DNA from: Stomoxys calcitrans
Taxonomy: Eukaryota > Arthropoda > Insecta > Diptera > Muscidae
DNA length: 64,000 nucleotides
Reading direction: 5' to 3'
NCBI RefSeq assembly: GCF_963082655.1
Contig: NC_081556.1
Location: 68,681,227-68,745,226 of the forward strand
Below, one piece after another: positions 45,050 to 57,700 of the stretch; within the stretch, counting starts at the first letter, position 1; each line of letters opens with the position of its first letter. The position numbers and the translations under genes were made by a program. Below the pieces are notes generated by a model. It saw nothing but the letters and a program-made list of their open reading frames with translations, ran no database searches and was not told the origin of the DNA.

Positions 45050-46300
45050 ATGGATTTAAAATCAAAATCAAAGAATGTGATTTTCTGCAGTTTTTTGGTC
45101 AAAAAATAGGCAAGTTCTTATTAAAACAATTAGAAAAACCCCGCGAGTTCTCAAAATATAAAGCTAAGTCCCCCACAGGACTAATATATTTTACTTCACA
45201 TGTCTCCTAAACTCATGCACAAAATTTTTTGAACCAAACCATATTTATAGCCTCCACTGAAAATTTACTAAAAAAATACCGATTTGGGAACTATTTTTGC
45301 ACGAAATGGGTATGGGTATCTCTGTAAAAAGTTTCGGGCAGAATTTATTTTTGGTCTTTTAAATACACTTTTATCCGCAATATCCAAAAAGAATTATTAA
45401 GATATCTCTATTTGATTTTTATTTAGAATTTTTGAGCCCTATCCAGCAAAAAAAAATTTTGGAAGTCTGGCCACTAATGACATTTGACGGGTCACAATGA
45501 TTTGAAATGCTTGGACAACTTAGGGCCTTAAAATTTTGGAGATTATCTCGATATCACTTCAGCTCTAACCATTACAAAATTCAAATAGTTATCTGAATCT
45601 GTTCTCATATGGCATATTTTTTACTGTGTTGTTGTCTCGATCGGTCTACACGTCCGTTGGGGGTTTTATGGTGGGACCAGCCATATGCGAATTAGCTTCA
45701 AACTTTCATATAAATTTCGTTCTCTACTCCCAAATACCGTTAATTTGAGTCCAATATTATTACAATCGATCCACTTTTAATTTAGGGTAGTTATTTTTGG
45801 GGCAAGGTTCCGACCCGCTTCCGATATTAAAAATTTATGTAGCCTATTATTCCTTCCAGACCATCAAACACAATCTGCGGAAATTTAAGGAAAATCGGTT
45901 CAGTCGTTTTCGAATCTCAAAAAACGGACAAGTAAACACACTATGACTTTTGTATATAGAGATATTTCTTTCTATTTTATAGTTATAATGGGCCCAAAAA
46001 AATTGACCAGCGTTAAAGAGTAGATGTCATGGTACAAAAATAGCTGAATTCGTTATAGCGCTCTGGTTTAATTGCGGCGAGTAAATGAACTAATCCGTTA
46101 TTAAATCTGTATGACTTTGGTAACATTGCGGCGATACTCTGAACTTGTGCAAAAATCAACTCTGAGGTAGTAACATTAAATCGGTATTTTTAGATTGATT
46201 TTCATTTTGATTTGGATTGGTGACAAAATTTACAATGACTTGCTGCAAAAAGTGTCCATATGCGATAATTCAGTTAAAAGTTATACAGCTTAAAAATGAA
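45050..46300 (+). repeat. Unnamed repeat family X, copy 1
   Basis: It matches copy 2 (46440-48960) in order: 'aataggcaagttcttattaa', 'accaaaccatatttatagcc', 'tcagctctaaccattacaaa', 'tgttgtctcgatcggtctac', 'ttccagaccatcaaacacaa' and 'aacacactatgacttttgta'. No coding capacity was seen. It serves as the empty site for the DINE insertion in copy 2. Confidence 0.75.
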
Positions 46301-46439
46301 AGAATGCGCAAAAAGTGTTTTTTGCATTTTTTGGTAAAAAAAAGTATTTTCATTATTTATTCTTAATTGAAAAAATAGCTTAAATACCAATATATTTTTT
46401 TGTAACGAGGAAATATGGATAATTTTCAAGTGAAATTTG

Positions 46440-48960
46440 AACAAGCTATGTCAACCTAAACGGGTGCTTAAGTTACTTTAGGATAGGCCATTTATTTATT
46501 AAACAATTGGAAAACCCCTCGAGATCTCAAAATGCAAAGCCTAGATCCCCATTAGCTCAAATATTTTTATACCCACCACCGACGGATGGGGGTATATTCA
46601 TTTTGTCATTCCGTTTGCAACACATCGAAATATCCATTTCCGGCCCTATTAAGTATATATATTCTTGATCAGCGTAAAAATCTAAGACGATCTAGACATG
46701 TCCGTCCGTCTGCCCGTCTGTCTGTTGAAATCACGTTACAGTCTTCAAAAATATAGATATTGAGCTGAAACTTTGCACAGATTCTTTTTTTGTCCATAAG
46801 CAGGTTAAGTTCGAAGATGGGCTATATCGGACTATATCTTGATATAGCCCCCATATAGACCGATCCCCCGATTTAGGGTCTAAGGCCCATAAAAGCCACA
46901 TATTATCCGAATTTGCTGAAATTTGGGATAGTGAGTTGTGTTAGTCCCTTCGACATCCTCCGTCTATTTGGCTCAGATCGGTGCAGATTTCGATATAGCT
47001 GCAATATAGACCGATATTCCGATTTAGGGTCATAGGCCCATAAAAGCTTCATTAATTATCCGATTTTGCTGAAATTTGGGACAGTGCGTTGTCTTAGGCC
47101 CTTCGCCATCCTCCGTAAAATGGCTCAAATCGGTTCAGATTTGGATATAGCTGCCATATAGACCGATCCTCCAATTTGGCGCATTTATTGTCCGATGTTG
47201 CCGAAATTTGGGACAAAAAGTTAAGTTTAGACCCTCCACATATATCTGCAATTTGGTCTAGATCGATCAAGATTTGCATATAGCTGCCATATAGACCGAT
47301 TTCTCGATTTAAAGTCTTGGCCCCATAAAAGGCGCTTTTTAATCCGATTGCACTGAAATTTGACACAGTGACTTATGTTATGCTTTTCGACATCTGCGTC
47401 GTATATGGTTCAGATCGGTTTATTTTTAGATATAGCTACTAAAAAGACCAATATTTTGTTAAATACAATTGAACAATAACTTTTACTTATTAGAATTTAT
47501 CAGGTCCAAATCGGAATATATACAGATATAGCTACTATGGGGCATAAGGTATGCAATTTTCACCGAATTTTGATGAAAGTTTGGCCCGGCCGAACTTAAC
47601 GCCTTTTTACTTGTTTTATTTCATATGTCCCATGAACCCATGCAAACAATTTTTTGCACCAAACCATATTTGTAGCCTCTACAGAAAATTTTCTAAAAAA
47701 ATGCCGATTTGGAAACTATCTTAGCTCTGTAAAAACTTACAGCTAAATTTAATTTTGGTCTTTTAAATACACTTATATCTGCAAATATCAAACAGAATTA
47801 TTAAGATATCTTTATTTGTTTTTTTCTTAGAATTTTTCAGCGCTATTCAGCAAAAAAAGAATTTTAGAAGTCGGACCACAAATGATGATTTGGCAGCCGG
47901 AACAATTTTTCTTAATTCCGAGGTGACCAACTTAAGGATCTTGCGGCGAAACACTTACACTACATAGGGCCTTGACTATTTCAAAATTAAAATAGTTATC
48001 TCTATCTGTTTTCCTAGGGCATGTTTTCTACTAGTTTTTTTCGGTTCTATCCCGCTGTATGTTGCCTCGATCGGTCTATATGTTCGTTCAAGGTTTTTGT
48101 GGAGGGGAGAGTCCCATGCGAATTGGCTTGACCATATTTGTAACCTTCACAGAAAATTTACTAAAAAATGCCGATTTGGAAACTATATCTGCCCAAAATG
48201 GGTATTATGGTTTTCTCAAAAAAAAAAACTTTCGAGCAGATTTTATTTTTGGTCTTTAAAATTCAAATAGTTATCTCCATCCGTTCTCATATGGCATATT
48301 TCCTACTAGTTTTTTCGGTTCTATCCCACTGTATGTTGCCTCGATCGGTGTATATGTGCGTTTGGGGTTATTGTGGTGGGGCTAGCCCCATTCGAATTGG
48401 CTTGAAATTTTAATATGTTTTATTTTCTACTCCCAAATACCGTTAATTTGAGTCCAATATTGTTACAATCGATCCATTTTTAATTTTGGTGGGTATTTTT
48501 AGGGCTCCGACCCGACCTCGATATCAAAAATTTATATAGATTATCATTCCTTCCAGACCATTTTACACAATCTGTGGAAATTTCAAGAACATCGGTTTGG
48601 TCGTTTTGGAGTTTCGAACAAACAGACAAGCAAACACACTATGACTTTTATATACAGAGCGATGCTGCTTTCTATGTTATAGTTACAATGAGCCCAAAAA
48701 ATTTACCCGCGTAAAAAGTAGATGTCGTGGAACTAAAATAGCCGAATTCATTACAGCGCTCTGTTTTAATTGCGGCGAGTACACGAACTAATCCAATATT
48801 AAATCTGAGTGACTTTGGCGACATTGCGGCAATACTTTGAACTACCACCCTGAGGTGGTAACATTGAAACAACAGGGTTGATTTTGTAGGTTGCTGTTTT
48901 ACACGATACCATTCTGGCAACACGAAGAGTAAAAATAAAATTAAAAAATCATTTATTTTT
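46440..48960 (+). repeat. Unnamed repeat family X, copy 2 (interrupted)
   Basis: It is the same repeat as copy 1 in the same orientation. It is split by a DINE-like element (46567-47617) and contains an internal partial reduplication ('ttgcctcgatcggtctatat' near 48061 and 48340; 'ctactagttttttcggttct' near 48030 and 48312). Confidence 0.75.
46567..47617 (+). mobile_element. DINE-1/mini-me-like element, complete, in repeat X
   Basis: It starts 'ttatacccaccaccgacgga', then 'cggccctattaagtatatat' (core), 'attcttgatcagcgtaaaaa', short GTCC repeats, and monomers with 'tttgctgaaatttgggacag'. It ends with a palindrome carrying one mismatch (tttggcccggccgaa) and 'cctttttacttgtttt'. The flanks align to uninterrupted repeat X (copy 1, 45190-45200), giving the boundaries. 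Confidence 0.8.
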
Positions 48961-49029
48961 TATAGAAAACAAGAGTATATATGAAAAATAAGTGTTATTT
49001 TAGTGATAAAAAATATGGAGAATCTAGAA

Positions 49030-49185
49030 AAAGTCATAAAATCGTAAAGCAAAAAGTGTCCCCAATGTATCAGTGTCCTCAAAACATCCATAATATAGAC
49101 TGAAATTTTGGGGACAGTCCCCAAAGTATACAAATGTCCTCGAAACATACATTATACAGAAAAATTGTCCCGAAAGTATCCATTT

Positions 49186-49223
<38 letters not shown>

Positions 49224-49524
49224 TCATTCGATATAGCTTTTTAAGGCTGTAGTCTACAATTTTGGTCTGATCATTACAAAATTTACCATGAGATGTTCTA
49301 TTTAATATCTCAATACGGATCTGGTTTAGATATAGCTCTTTCATCCGGCATGGCCTTTGAAGGCTATAGAAACTACAATTTTGGTTCGATCTTTATAAAA
49401 TTTGTGTGACGTGTTTTATTTGAAGTCCTACACGTGTGCTTAATTTCATCAAATTCGGTTTAGATATAGCACCCATATATATCTTTCATCCGACATGGCC
49501 CTCTAAAGCTGTAGTAGACACAAT
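49030..49524 (-). mobile_element. DINE-like element (subtype 3) with (TA)n
   Basis: 'tccccaaagtatacaaatgt', 'ccgaaagtatccattttaca', a (TA)16 tract at 49189-49220, then 'aaggctgtagtctacaattt' and 'gatatagctctttcatccgg'. It is the inverted relative of 34960-35205. Confidence 0.55.
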
Positions 49525-49850
49525 TCAATATTTCAAAAATGCATGCAAATGTATGCAAAATTAAAGGAACAAGGGTTCCATGTTTTAAAATAAGTACGTA
49601 GACTCGGTGGTGTATGGTTCCGCCAGACTTTTGCTTCCACTTACTGGTTTAAAAAAAAAAAACACGTTTCAGAAGAGTTTGGAGTATTGGCAAAAACGGA
49701 AAAAATTGGAAAAATGAGGGATTACTTTGAAGGGGACAGCAAAGTTATTAATGAATAAATACTCTTTGAAAACATTTAAAATAACGTTTATTTTTTTTCA
49801 GACGTATGAAATTTTATTATTAAATCAGACAGATTCTGAAAGAAATGAGA
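49525..49850. other. Spacer, nothing recognised
   Basis: AT-rich sequence with 'aaaatgcatgcaaatgtatg' and A-runs; no structure seen. Confidence 0.4.
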
Positions 49851-52004
49851 ACCTAAAGTGGAACTCCTTTTGACTGCTAGTGCGGGACACACATACAGCA
49901 GATGTTCTATAGTCTCTTCTTCCTCATAGCTTCTAAAAAGTCGTTACTTGCAAACATCAGTCTGTCAGCAAGTTTTGTGATCGGACAGTGACTTGTCAAG
50001 ATGGACAAAATGACTGAGACGTCTGTTCTAGCCAGCGACAGCAAAGCGGTAGACCTCTTCAAGTTTAGATTTGGCCACATAATTTTGGAAAAACCTAGCT
50101 TACGTGTCGCTAGAGGCATACCCCCCAGATTCCAGTTCCCAGGAATATGTACGGTAGTTCCTATTCTCGCAATCTCATCCGTTCTAAAATTCCCTGGAGT
50201 ATCTCTGTGGCCCGGAAAACTAAACAGGTGAATTTTGAACTGTTCAGCCATTTCGTTGAGAGATCTGCGACAGTCGAGGGCGGTATTTGAATTCAGAAAT
50301 TCGTTCTCTAGGGACTTACTGGTTGCCTGGCTATATGAGAAGATATTTATGCCAGTTGTCGTTATGACATTATATCTAAGCCATTCCACAACTTCTTCAA
50401 TCGTAAGAATCTACGCTTGATATATTGTACATTAAAGTGGTCGGGTAACCTTCTCGATATGAACAGTTCAAGTTTTTCTATGTGCACCCCAAAGCCCGCC
50501 TGGTCGTTTAGTTTGGAACCATCCGTAACTTAAAAGGGATATTGTAGTTAAAATATGTTCTCAGGCAATGTGGTCGCAGCAATTTGTCAAGCCACATTGT
50601 CCAGAGACATTAGGTGTAGCATTTAATTCAGTGCATCAGAAGGTGTCGTTCTCAGTGCGGCTATGATGTACAAACAAGCCATCCTTTGGATCCGGCTGAG
50701 TATTGAAGAGTACCAGACCACAACGTCATATAGCATTATAGGTCTGACAACTACAGCAAATACCCAATGCATGACGCGCGGTCTAAACTCCCAACTTTTG
50801 TCAATGGCTGCGTGTCACAAAGCTGACGAGACCACACTGGCGCTGCATAACTTACCACAGAGCGTGGTCAACAAGGTTTCTTTGTCTGCACCGCAAGGGC
50901 TGCCGGCAAGTGATTTGAGGTCCTTGTTTCTACTTTTGACTTTATCGCAAATTGCTTAAACATGTGGGGAGAATGTGAATGTCAAATGTGACGCCAATTA
51001 TTTTGGGACACTTGGTGGTTGGAATCATTTCTCCATCGACCATCACAGTTAGCTTGGCATTCACCCCACGCATATTAGTAGTGAACAATGTGGCTGAAGA
51101 TTTGGTGGCAGATATCTTTAGATTTCTTGCAGTGAAATATGAGGCAAGTTCGTTGACGTTCAACCTATCGCAGATGTCAACAATGGGTAAGGGGCCTGAT
51201 GCCATGAGCGTACAATCGTCCGTATATGATACGATCTCTATGCCGTCTGGGGGGGTCGGGGTGGAAAGGATGATAGGTAGTGGTTAAACACTTCTTCGGG
51301 AACTCCCTGTTTCACTTTACGGTTCTTTGACTTCTTATAACTAAATTCCACAAATGACGGGCGACTACACAGATAATTCGCTACCCAGCGTTTCAGGCCT
51401 GGCTGGAGGGACGTGTTGGCGATGTCCTCAAATAGTTTGACATGGCTGACAGTGTCGAATGCCGTTGATAGGTCAAGTGCCACGAGGACCGTCCTATCAC
51501 ATGGCCTGGGCTGATTGAAGCCATGGCAAATGTGTGCGGTGATGGCATGAAAAGCAGTTGTTGTGCTATGCAGTCTTCCAAATCCATGCTGATGCTCGAC
51601 GAATGGAAATTCTCCTACGAGGCTCGGATGAAGTAATGCCTCAAGCGTCTTCGCTACTGGTGAGAGAAGGGAGATTGTTAGGTACAACTCCCCCAAAACT
51701 CGAGTCCTTTCCAGGCTTCAGTAGCTGGATCACTCAGCCCATTTTCAGACATCGGGAAATATAAGACAGGTTGAGGACAGTAGTAAAGTACACAACTCCA
51801 GGTAGATTCAGATTCTTCAGCATCAGTGTAGAGATTCCATGGGGGCCCAATGCCTTGGATGATTTGACGCCACGGATGACATTCGTAACTTCGCCCATGG
51901 TAAATTTTGATGGCTGTCCAAAGTGACCTAATAACTGAGGTCACTTTAGACAGTGGAGCATAGCTGGCCTCACTCTCTGACACCGCCACCCACGTCGTAG
52001 CTGC
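49851..52004 (-). mobile_element. LINE (second family): RT, RNase H and 3' end
   Basis: On the minus strand from 52004: a linker and RT fingers (about 51880-51700), then 'LTISLLSPVAKTLEALLHPS' (near 51680) and 'LVALDLSTAFDTVSHVKLFE' (near 51480, RT motif A with its Asp). 'RKVKQGVPEEVF' (near 51300) is motif B, here mutated from the usual QG. The YADD loop is lost in a frameshift (51200-51290). Then come the thumb (51200-50960), and RNase H with 'FSYSQATSKSLENEFLNSNT' and 'FSFPGHRDTPGNFRTDEIAR' near 50340-50160. Multiple frameshifts are present. The family is distinct from 1-1845; a short relative lies at 63560-63850. Confidence 0.85.
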
Positions 52005-53385
52005 AACGGTTGGTGAAGAAAGCAAAACAGATAGGAAATGTGGGACTAATAGGGTGTGATGCGAACTCTCACCATATTTTGTGCCCATGCAGAATTCTTG
52101 AATACTAACGACCTAATTAGTATCACCGCTACCTTTGTTAATATGATTAGGGAGGAGGTTTTAGATGAGACAATATGTTCGGAAAATCTGATCAATGAGG
52201 TTCAGGACTGGAGGATCTCTAAGGAGCACTCCTTCGCTGACCATCGATACATCAGGTTTAGAATAGGACGGCCAATGGACAAAATTCGGAAGACAAATCA
52301 GAAGAAGACTTGGGCAAGATAATCTAGATTGTTCAGGCATAGAAGACATTAACGACAATGTCAACAGTATTACGACTGCAATAGTGGGGTCTTTCGAAGA
52401 TAGATGTCGACTTCGAGAAAGGAAATCACCCGAAGAAAAGCCCTGATGACCGGGGATATTCGTAACATTGGGAAAGAGGTCCGCAGACTTTTTAACAGCG
52501 CACGTCGTAAAATGCGGAAGTTTATTGGGATGTGTGTTGGATTACACACGGCTCAAGGAATACAAAAAAACTATCAGAGCGGCAAAACGTGCATCCTTTT
52601 ATGCAAACAGGTCGATTTCGTTATTGATGCCGTCAAGATGAAAAAGTTTCTCTCAAAAACCCATGTCAAAACTGAAGCGCTAGTGGAGGACATGGGAGTG
52701 AGAGCAGAGACAACGGAGGTCATGTTGAGGCTTTTGATAAAAGCGCATTTTCCACATGATGTGACTGGACTCACAGAGACAATGGAATCTTAGAATAATG
52801 AGGTTGATCGAAGGCTTATCATTACAAAATGTGTGGTAAGCTTCAACCCACTTACGTCACCCGGAACTGACGAACTATTTCGGGTGTTACTGCAGAAGGA
52901 GGCGTACTATCTGGCGCCCCATCTGCTTACTATTTCCACAGCAAACAAACAACAACAACAAACAACATACCTATGTCAAGCGATGGTCGATGGAGACTGC
53001 CCTGCACGAGGTTGTGCATAAAATAGAAGAATCCTTCGATGCCAAGACGTACACATTCGCGGTTTGCAATGACATCGAGGGGGCTTTCAACAATGTGCGG
53101 ACCGACACATTGCTCCAATCCTTGGACCAGTACCGGGTGGACCGGGTCTTTAGAGACTGGATAAACCATATGCTAACGAACAGATGGATAAATTGCGGGT
53201 CCCATGACATAAATATAAGGGAGAAAGTGGAACAAGGCAAGCCACAGGAGGGCATTTCATCGCCACTCCTATGGTTACAACCATAAATAACCTGTTACGG
53301 ATGCTGGTTGAGGAGGGATGTGATCCCGTCTGCTACGCGGACGATGTAAGGATCGGAATCAGCTATGGAGAAGGGCCGAAAGGGT
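52005..53385 (+). mobile_element. LINE (first family): endonuclease end to RT, decayed
   Basis: In plus frames: 'KKAKQIGN' and the endonuclease end 'HSFADHRYIRFRIGRP' (near 52230); linker 'MTGDIRNIGKEVRRLFNSAR' (near 52450); RT fingers (52830-52940, interrupted by a CAA/AAC run); 'AVCNDIEGAFNNVRTDTLLQ' (near 53070, motif A with Asp); 'KVEQGKPQEGISSPLLW' (near 53240, motif B); and 'CYADDV' (53331-53348, catalytic loop). It is the most RT-complete copy of the family seen at 1-1845, but is broken by frameshifts and a deletion between fingers and palm. Confidence 0.88.
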
Positions 53386-53705
53386 CTTGCTTATGGCAGA
53401 TTCCCGTGAAATGTGTATCAACGAGAAGTTCTAGTATTTTCCCACTAGACATTGTCCTTACATTCTTTGACTTCCGAATATATCACACAGTAAAAGGTCC
53501 CGAGAATTGGATCTTCCCTAGCCTAGAAGCCTCAGATGTACCCTTCATGGAGCTGCAGATTTTCACCTAGGATTTTTTCTGAAACTTTCTCAGCCCGCCT
53601 TTGTATTTTCTTAGCTCAGCCTTGTAGACGTCCCAATCGCGTGGTGCCTTTGTGGCTTTCGCCCTGTTGAAGAGTGTTTTGCAGTCCTTCTTGAAAAACT
53701 TGAAA
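53386..53705 (-). mobile_element. LINE linker-region fragment
   Basis: The minus frames read 'CSSMKGTSEASRLGKIQFSG' (near 53550) and 'FFKKDCKTLFNRAKATKAPR' followed by 'DWDVYKAELRKYKGGLRKFQ' (53700-53590), typical of the segment between endonuclease and RT. The two pieces are in the wrong relative order, so the fragment is rearranged. Confidence 0.6.
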
Positions 53706-54741
53706 AAGAGAAATAGAAAAATTACGCAAACATTTTTGGAAATTCGCAGTATTCTGTGCTAGGCCGGCTAATTTTGAGAGCACAATAGTAGATGATTTGT
53801 CCCCGATCTATTTCATATATAAAAATTTTAATAATACCAGAGAGCTTTTACGTTGTTGTTTATGTGTACTTTTTTTTATTTATATATGTGTATCGATTTA
53901 TTTAACAAATATATGTATAAATATCAATTTGTTGTTTCGTTGGTGTGTACGTATGATGCACTTGTATCAATTTGTAAAATAAAAAACACAATTAATTTAA
54001 AACAAAAAATCCTCAAATGAACACAACCTTCATAAAAACGTAAAAAATACTTTAAATCAACTAGGGTTTGGGTAGTCAAAGGAATTCAATCTATAAATTA
54101 ATGCGAAAATGCTGCATAAATATTGAATTTTAAAATAATTAACATTTCCATTAATAAATACGTGCACATTATGTGCATGTGTGTAGCATGCTTTATGAAA
54201 TATGTATATATATATATATGCTATATATGTATGTATGTGTATATGTTTATTGATATGTGTGAATGTATAAGTAAGTTCATGGAGCATATGCTGTATGTCA
54301 ATCTTGAATCAGGAACAGTTAGCGGCATGCAAGGTCAGTGGGTGAGCGGCTACGAAAAGAATGACAGGATGGCAGGATGGCAGTCGCCGGGCTAGGCACT
54401 CTCGTCCAATATATTGTTGTGATTCGTGATTAAGGTACAGCAACAAATAATCGTAATAAAAATTAATAAAATAGTAATTATAAATAATTGTTATCGTAAT
54501 GTGAAAGCGAATCAGACGCTCTCGATTTCGTTTAGGCAATGCGGAAATGGGGGGAATTACATCGCCATGAGTTTGGAAGATTAACTAAGTTAGAATGGGG
54601 TATGTGGGGAACGTACTGGGAGTTCTGGTAACAAATTCGGTTATAGTTTGGCTTGCTTAAATATGGGGTGACTGCTTAACACCTCAGCAAGAATTCGCTT
54701 TTATAAGTATATAAAATAATTTAAACACTGAAGGTGAGGAC
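53706..54741. other. 3' flank of the serpin gene
   Basis: AT-rich non-coding DNA with TATG/TATA microsatellite-like stretches (54200-54250). It probably contains the 3' UTR of the minus-strand gene; the first canonical minus-strand AATAAA is at 54246-54251, ~490 bp after the stop. A TATAAA variant lies nearer (about 54700). Confidence 0.45.
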
Positions 54742-57700
54742 TCATGGCAAGAGTCGGGGATTAAAACGACCCATGAAGAGAATCATACCAGTTGGATTGT
54801 GGCGAACAAAGTATAAGAAAGGTTTGTCAAACCTCAATCTTGGGGCATCAGGTACTCGGGCCTGGCGTGGTCTTAAGGGCAATGGCAATTCCAAATATTT
54901 GGGGTCCAACAGATCATCATAGAAGCCTCGTCCAAGTGCTGAATCCTGCACCAATGAGCCGAAATCGATTATCGCTTCGGAGGAATCAAAGTCGTCATCT
55001 TCGTGGGCGTCTACGTCCTTGTTGCGTTTGCGTAAAGGTGGTGCTGGGTACATCTCAACGTGGTGGTGGTCGGCAATTTTCTCTTCGCCGCATGTGCTGA
55101 AGGTGTTGATTTGTATCATATCCGAAAGGAAGATGTCGCGGTTGGAGGACCCGGTCAAGCCACCAAGGTCGGCGTAATCTGATTTGAACAGACCTTTAAG
55201 ACCCATTTTCTGCAAACCCAGAGTAGCATTCACGAAGGATCTGTGCGAAAATCTCGGCAACTGCACCTCCATGCCGGGGCGATCCATAAGCGATGTAAGC
55301 AAGTTGCTCCAGGCGTTCTTAGAGATGGCAGTGTCCATTAGATCCTTTTCAAGGCGATCCAGATTATCAGAAGGAGATATTGTGCTCTGGTGACCCGGCA
55401 TCACATATATCATGCTTACGGTATCCTGTATTCTACCAAAGGCCACAACAGTTGCATCCAAATTTGGTTCATAGCCGGCGGTAAAACCACTTCTGAAGAG
55501 AACTGCAGGAATGGGCACAAGACGACGTTGCCTAACAGTTGGATGAACCTGGAAAAAAAGTTCTCCATCTCGATCTTGAGTCGAGCCATGGGAACAATCA
55601 GTCTGGAAGAGATTTGCGGATATGGTAGCAAGAGGGCCATTTACCCACACGCTGTTTGTGCGCAAGTATTCAAGAACCTTGCCCATAGTATGGCGTTTCA
55701 CCAGAAGATTCGTTCGACGGCGTATAATGTCATTAACAACGTGAAAATTAACCTCTTCCACGTGGCCGGCGTAAAGTTGTTGGGTTTTTTCCTTGAAGAA
55801 CTGTAGGATTTTACCATTTGCCCGATCGCTAAAGACTTCTCGAACAAATGCTGTGGTGGCAATGTCACTATCCATAGCCCTTTCAACTGAGTCGGTGATG
55901 TTCTTGAAAACTAAATGGGGATTGAATGTGACCATGTCGTCCAATTTGAGAATATCGTTCATTTCACCGGAAGTACTTCCTCGGGCTCCCAGAAATACCA
56001 TGGAGAGCATGGATGTCAGAGCAAACGGGGACAGTACTAAACTCCTAGCGGCACTGATTTTCTCCGACGTGATCGATTTCCAGTAACTGAATGCCAATTC
56101 ATTGCAAAGCTTGGCGAAGGCCAAGATGTCCCCATCTAAATTGGTCAAGGAAGCTTCAAGGCCCTTTGAACTGGGCGGAGAAGGTTCCAGCTTGACGGGA
56201 GCCCGAGTTGCCAGCGAAGATGCAATCATCAAATTGCTTAGCTGTGGTGGTCGTTGCATGGGGCGCTGCTGCGGCGTCACAACGCTGTATGTCAAAACTT
56301 TATTTGGGACACTCTCTTGATGCTGCTGCTGCGACTGGGGCATCATGGTTGGCTTGTTGTACAAGGGTTCAACTTGGTCCTGGTATAAGGCGTAAGCGGG
56401 CTGTTTATTAAAATAGGAAACCGGCTTTAGCGTATTAAGGCGCTTGGTCGTGGACACTGTTGGCTTTGGAGTCGTTGTTGCCTCAACTTGTGTACCTGTG
56501 GAGGGCGAGGTGGGTTGTTTTGGAGCCTGATAACCAAGTTGGTCATCTTCGTCCTCTTCATCCGCTCCATCGAATGTGTGTTCATCATTTAGGTTTTGTG
56601 CTTCTGCGTTGTTGGAACTGCTTGAATCTTCGGGTTCCGGAATGATATTGATGGGCTTCGGTGGTGCCATGTGTTTGTCTTCTTGCAGATTTTGATCGTT
56701 TGTTTCATTTTGGCTTAGATTGGATTGGTCTGCAGACAGATTTGATTCCAATGAAATATTTTGAACAGAGGGGGTAACCGTTGTGGTGTGGTAATTCGTC
56801 AGCAATCCAGTGGATGATTCTACTATTTTTGGTGTAGTTGTTTCTCCCAACTTGATGTAAGGATCTTCATCGACTAAGTCATCACTCTCATCTTCTTCAG
56901 ATATCATGGCAGTTAGCTCATATGATGTTTCCTCACTCATGTCATAACTAATGGTGGTTGTCTCTTCCACCAGTGTTGGCTGCGCATATCCTACGTCGAT
57001 ATTCTCCTCTTCAAAGGATGGAGGTTGAGTGGTATCTTCTCGAGGCGTTGTAGTATCTGAACTATCTGTGTCAGAGGAATTTTCCTCGGATTCCTCGTAG
57101 ACTTTTGCTGTTGTGGTTTCGACACTACTTTCCGCACTGATCTGCAACTTGTTATAGCCGGTATCATCATCCACCACATCAGATTGATAGTTAGGTGGCT
57201 TTATGACATGCGCGACCGTGGATTCATCTATGTCTTCCAAAGCATTTTCCATAGTTTTGTAGTCTTCCTGTCCCTCTGTGGATTCCACCTTTATTGTTGC
57301 GGTTTCCAATTCACTCATATTTTCTTCGCTACTCTTCGTCGGAGAGTTTGTCGTAATCTCAGCATCTACTAAAGCGTCTTCAGCAGTCATTTGCTGTTCA
57401 CCATATCCAATTTTGAAATCTGACTCCTCACTGGCTACGGAGTACGTTGGCAGTTGAATTAAATCAGGTGTATTGTTTTCACCGTAGTTCTGCCATTGGC
57501 TCTCAGTTGTTTCTTCGGACAAATCGTTTAATTGTGTTGTAGTGTCTACAGAACTATTGGCCTCAAAAAGAGCCTCCCTGTCGTCTACTATGTCCTCCGG
57601 CATTTTCTGTTCAACATATGTATGAGACAGCGATGGAGCAAGGGCCACTAATGTAGTATTCTCTTCATCATCGCTCTCGTCGGTACTATGATTTTCTGTT

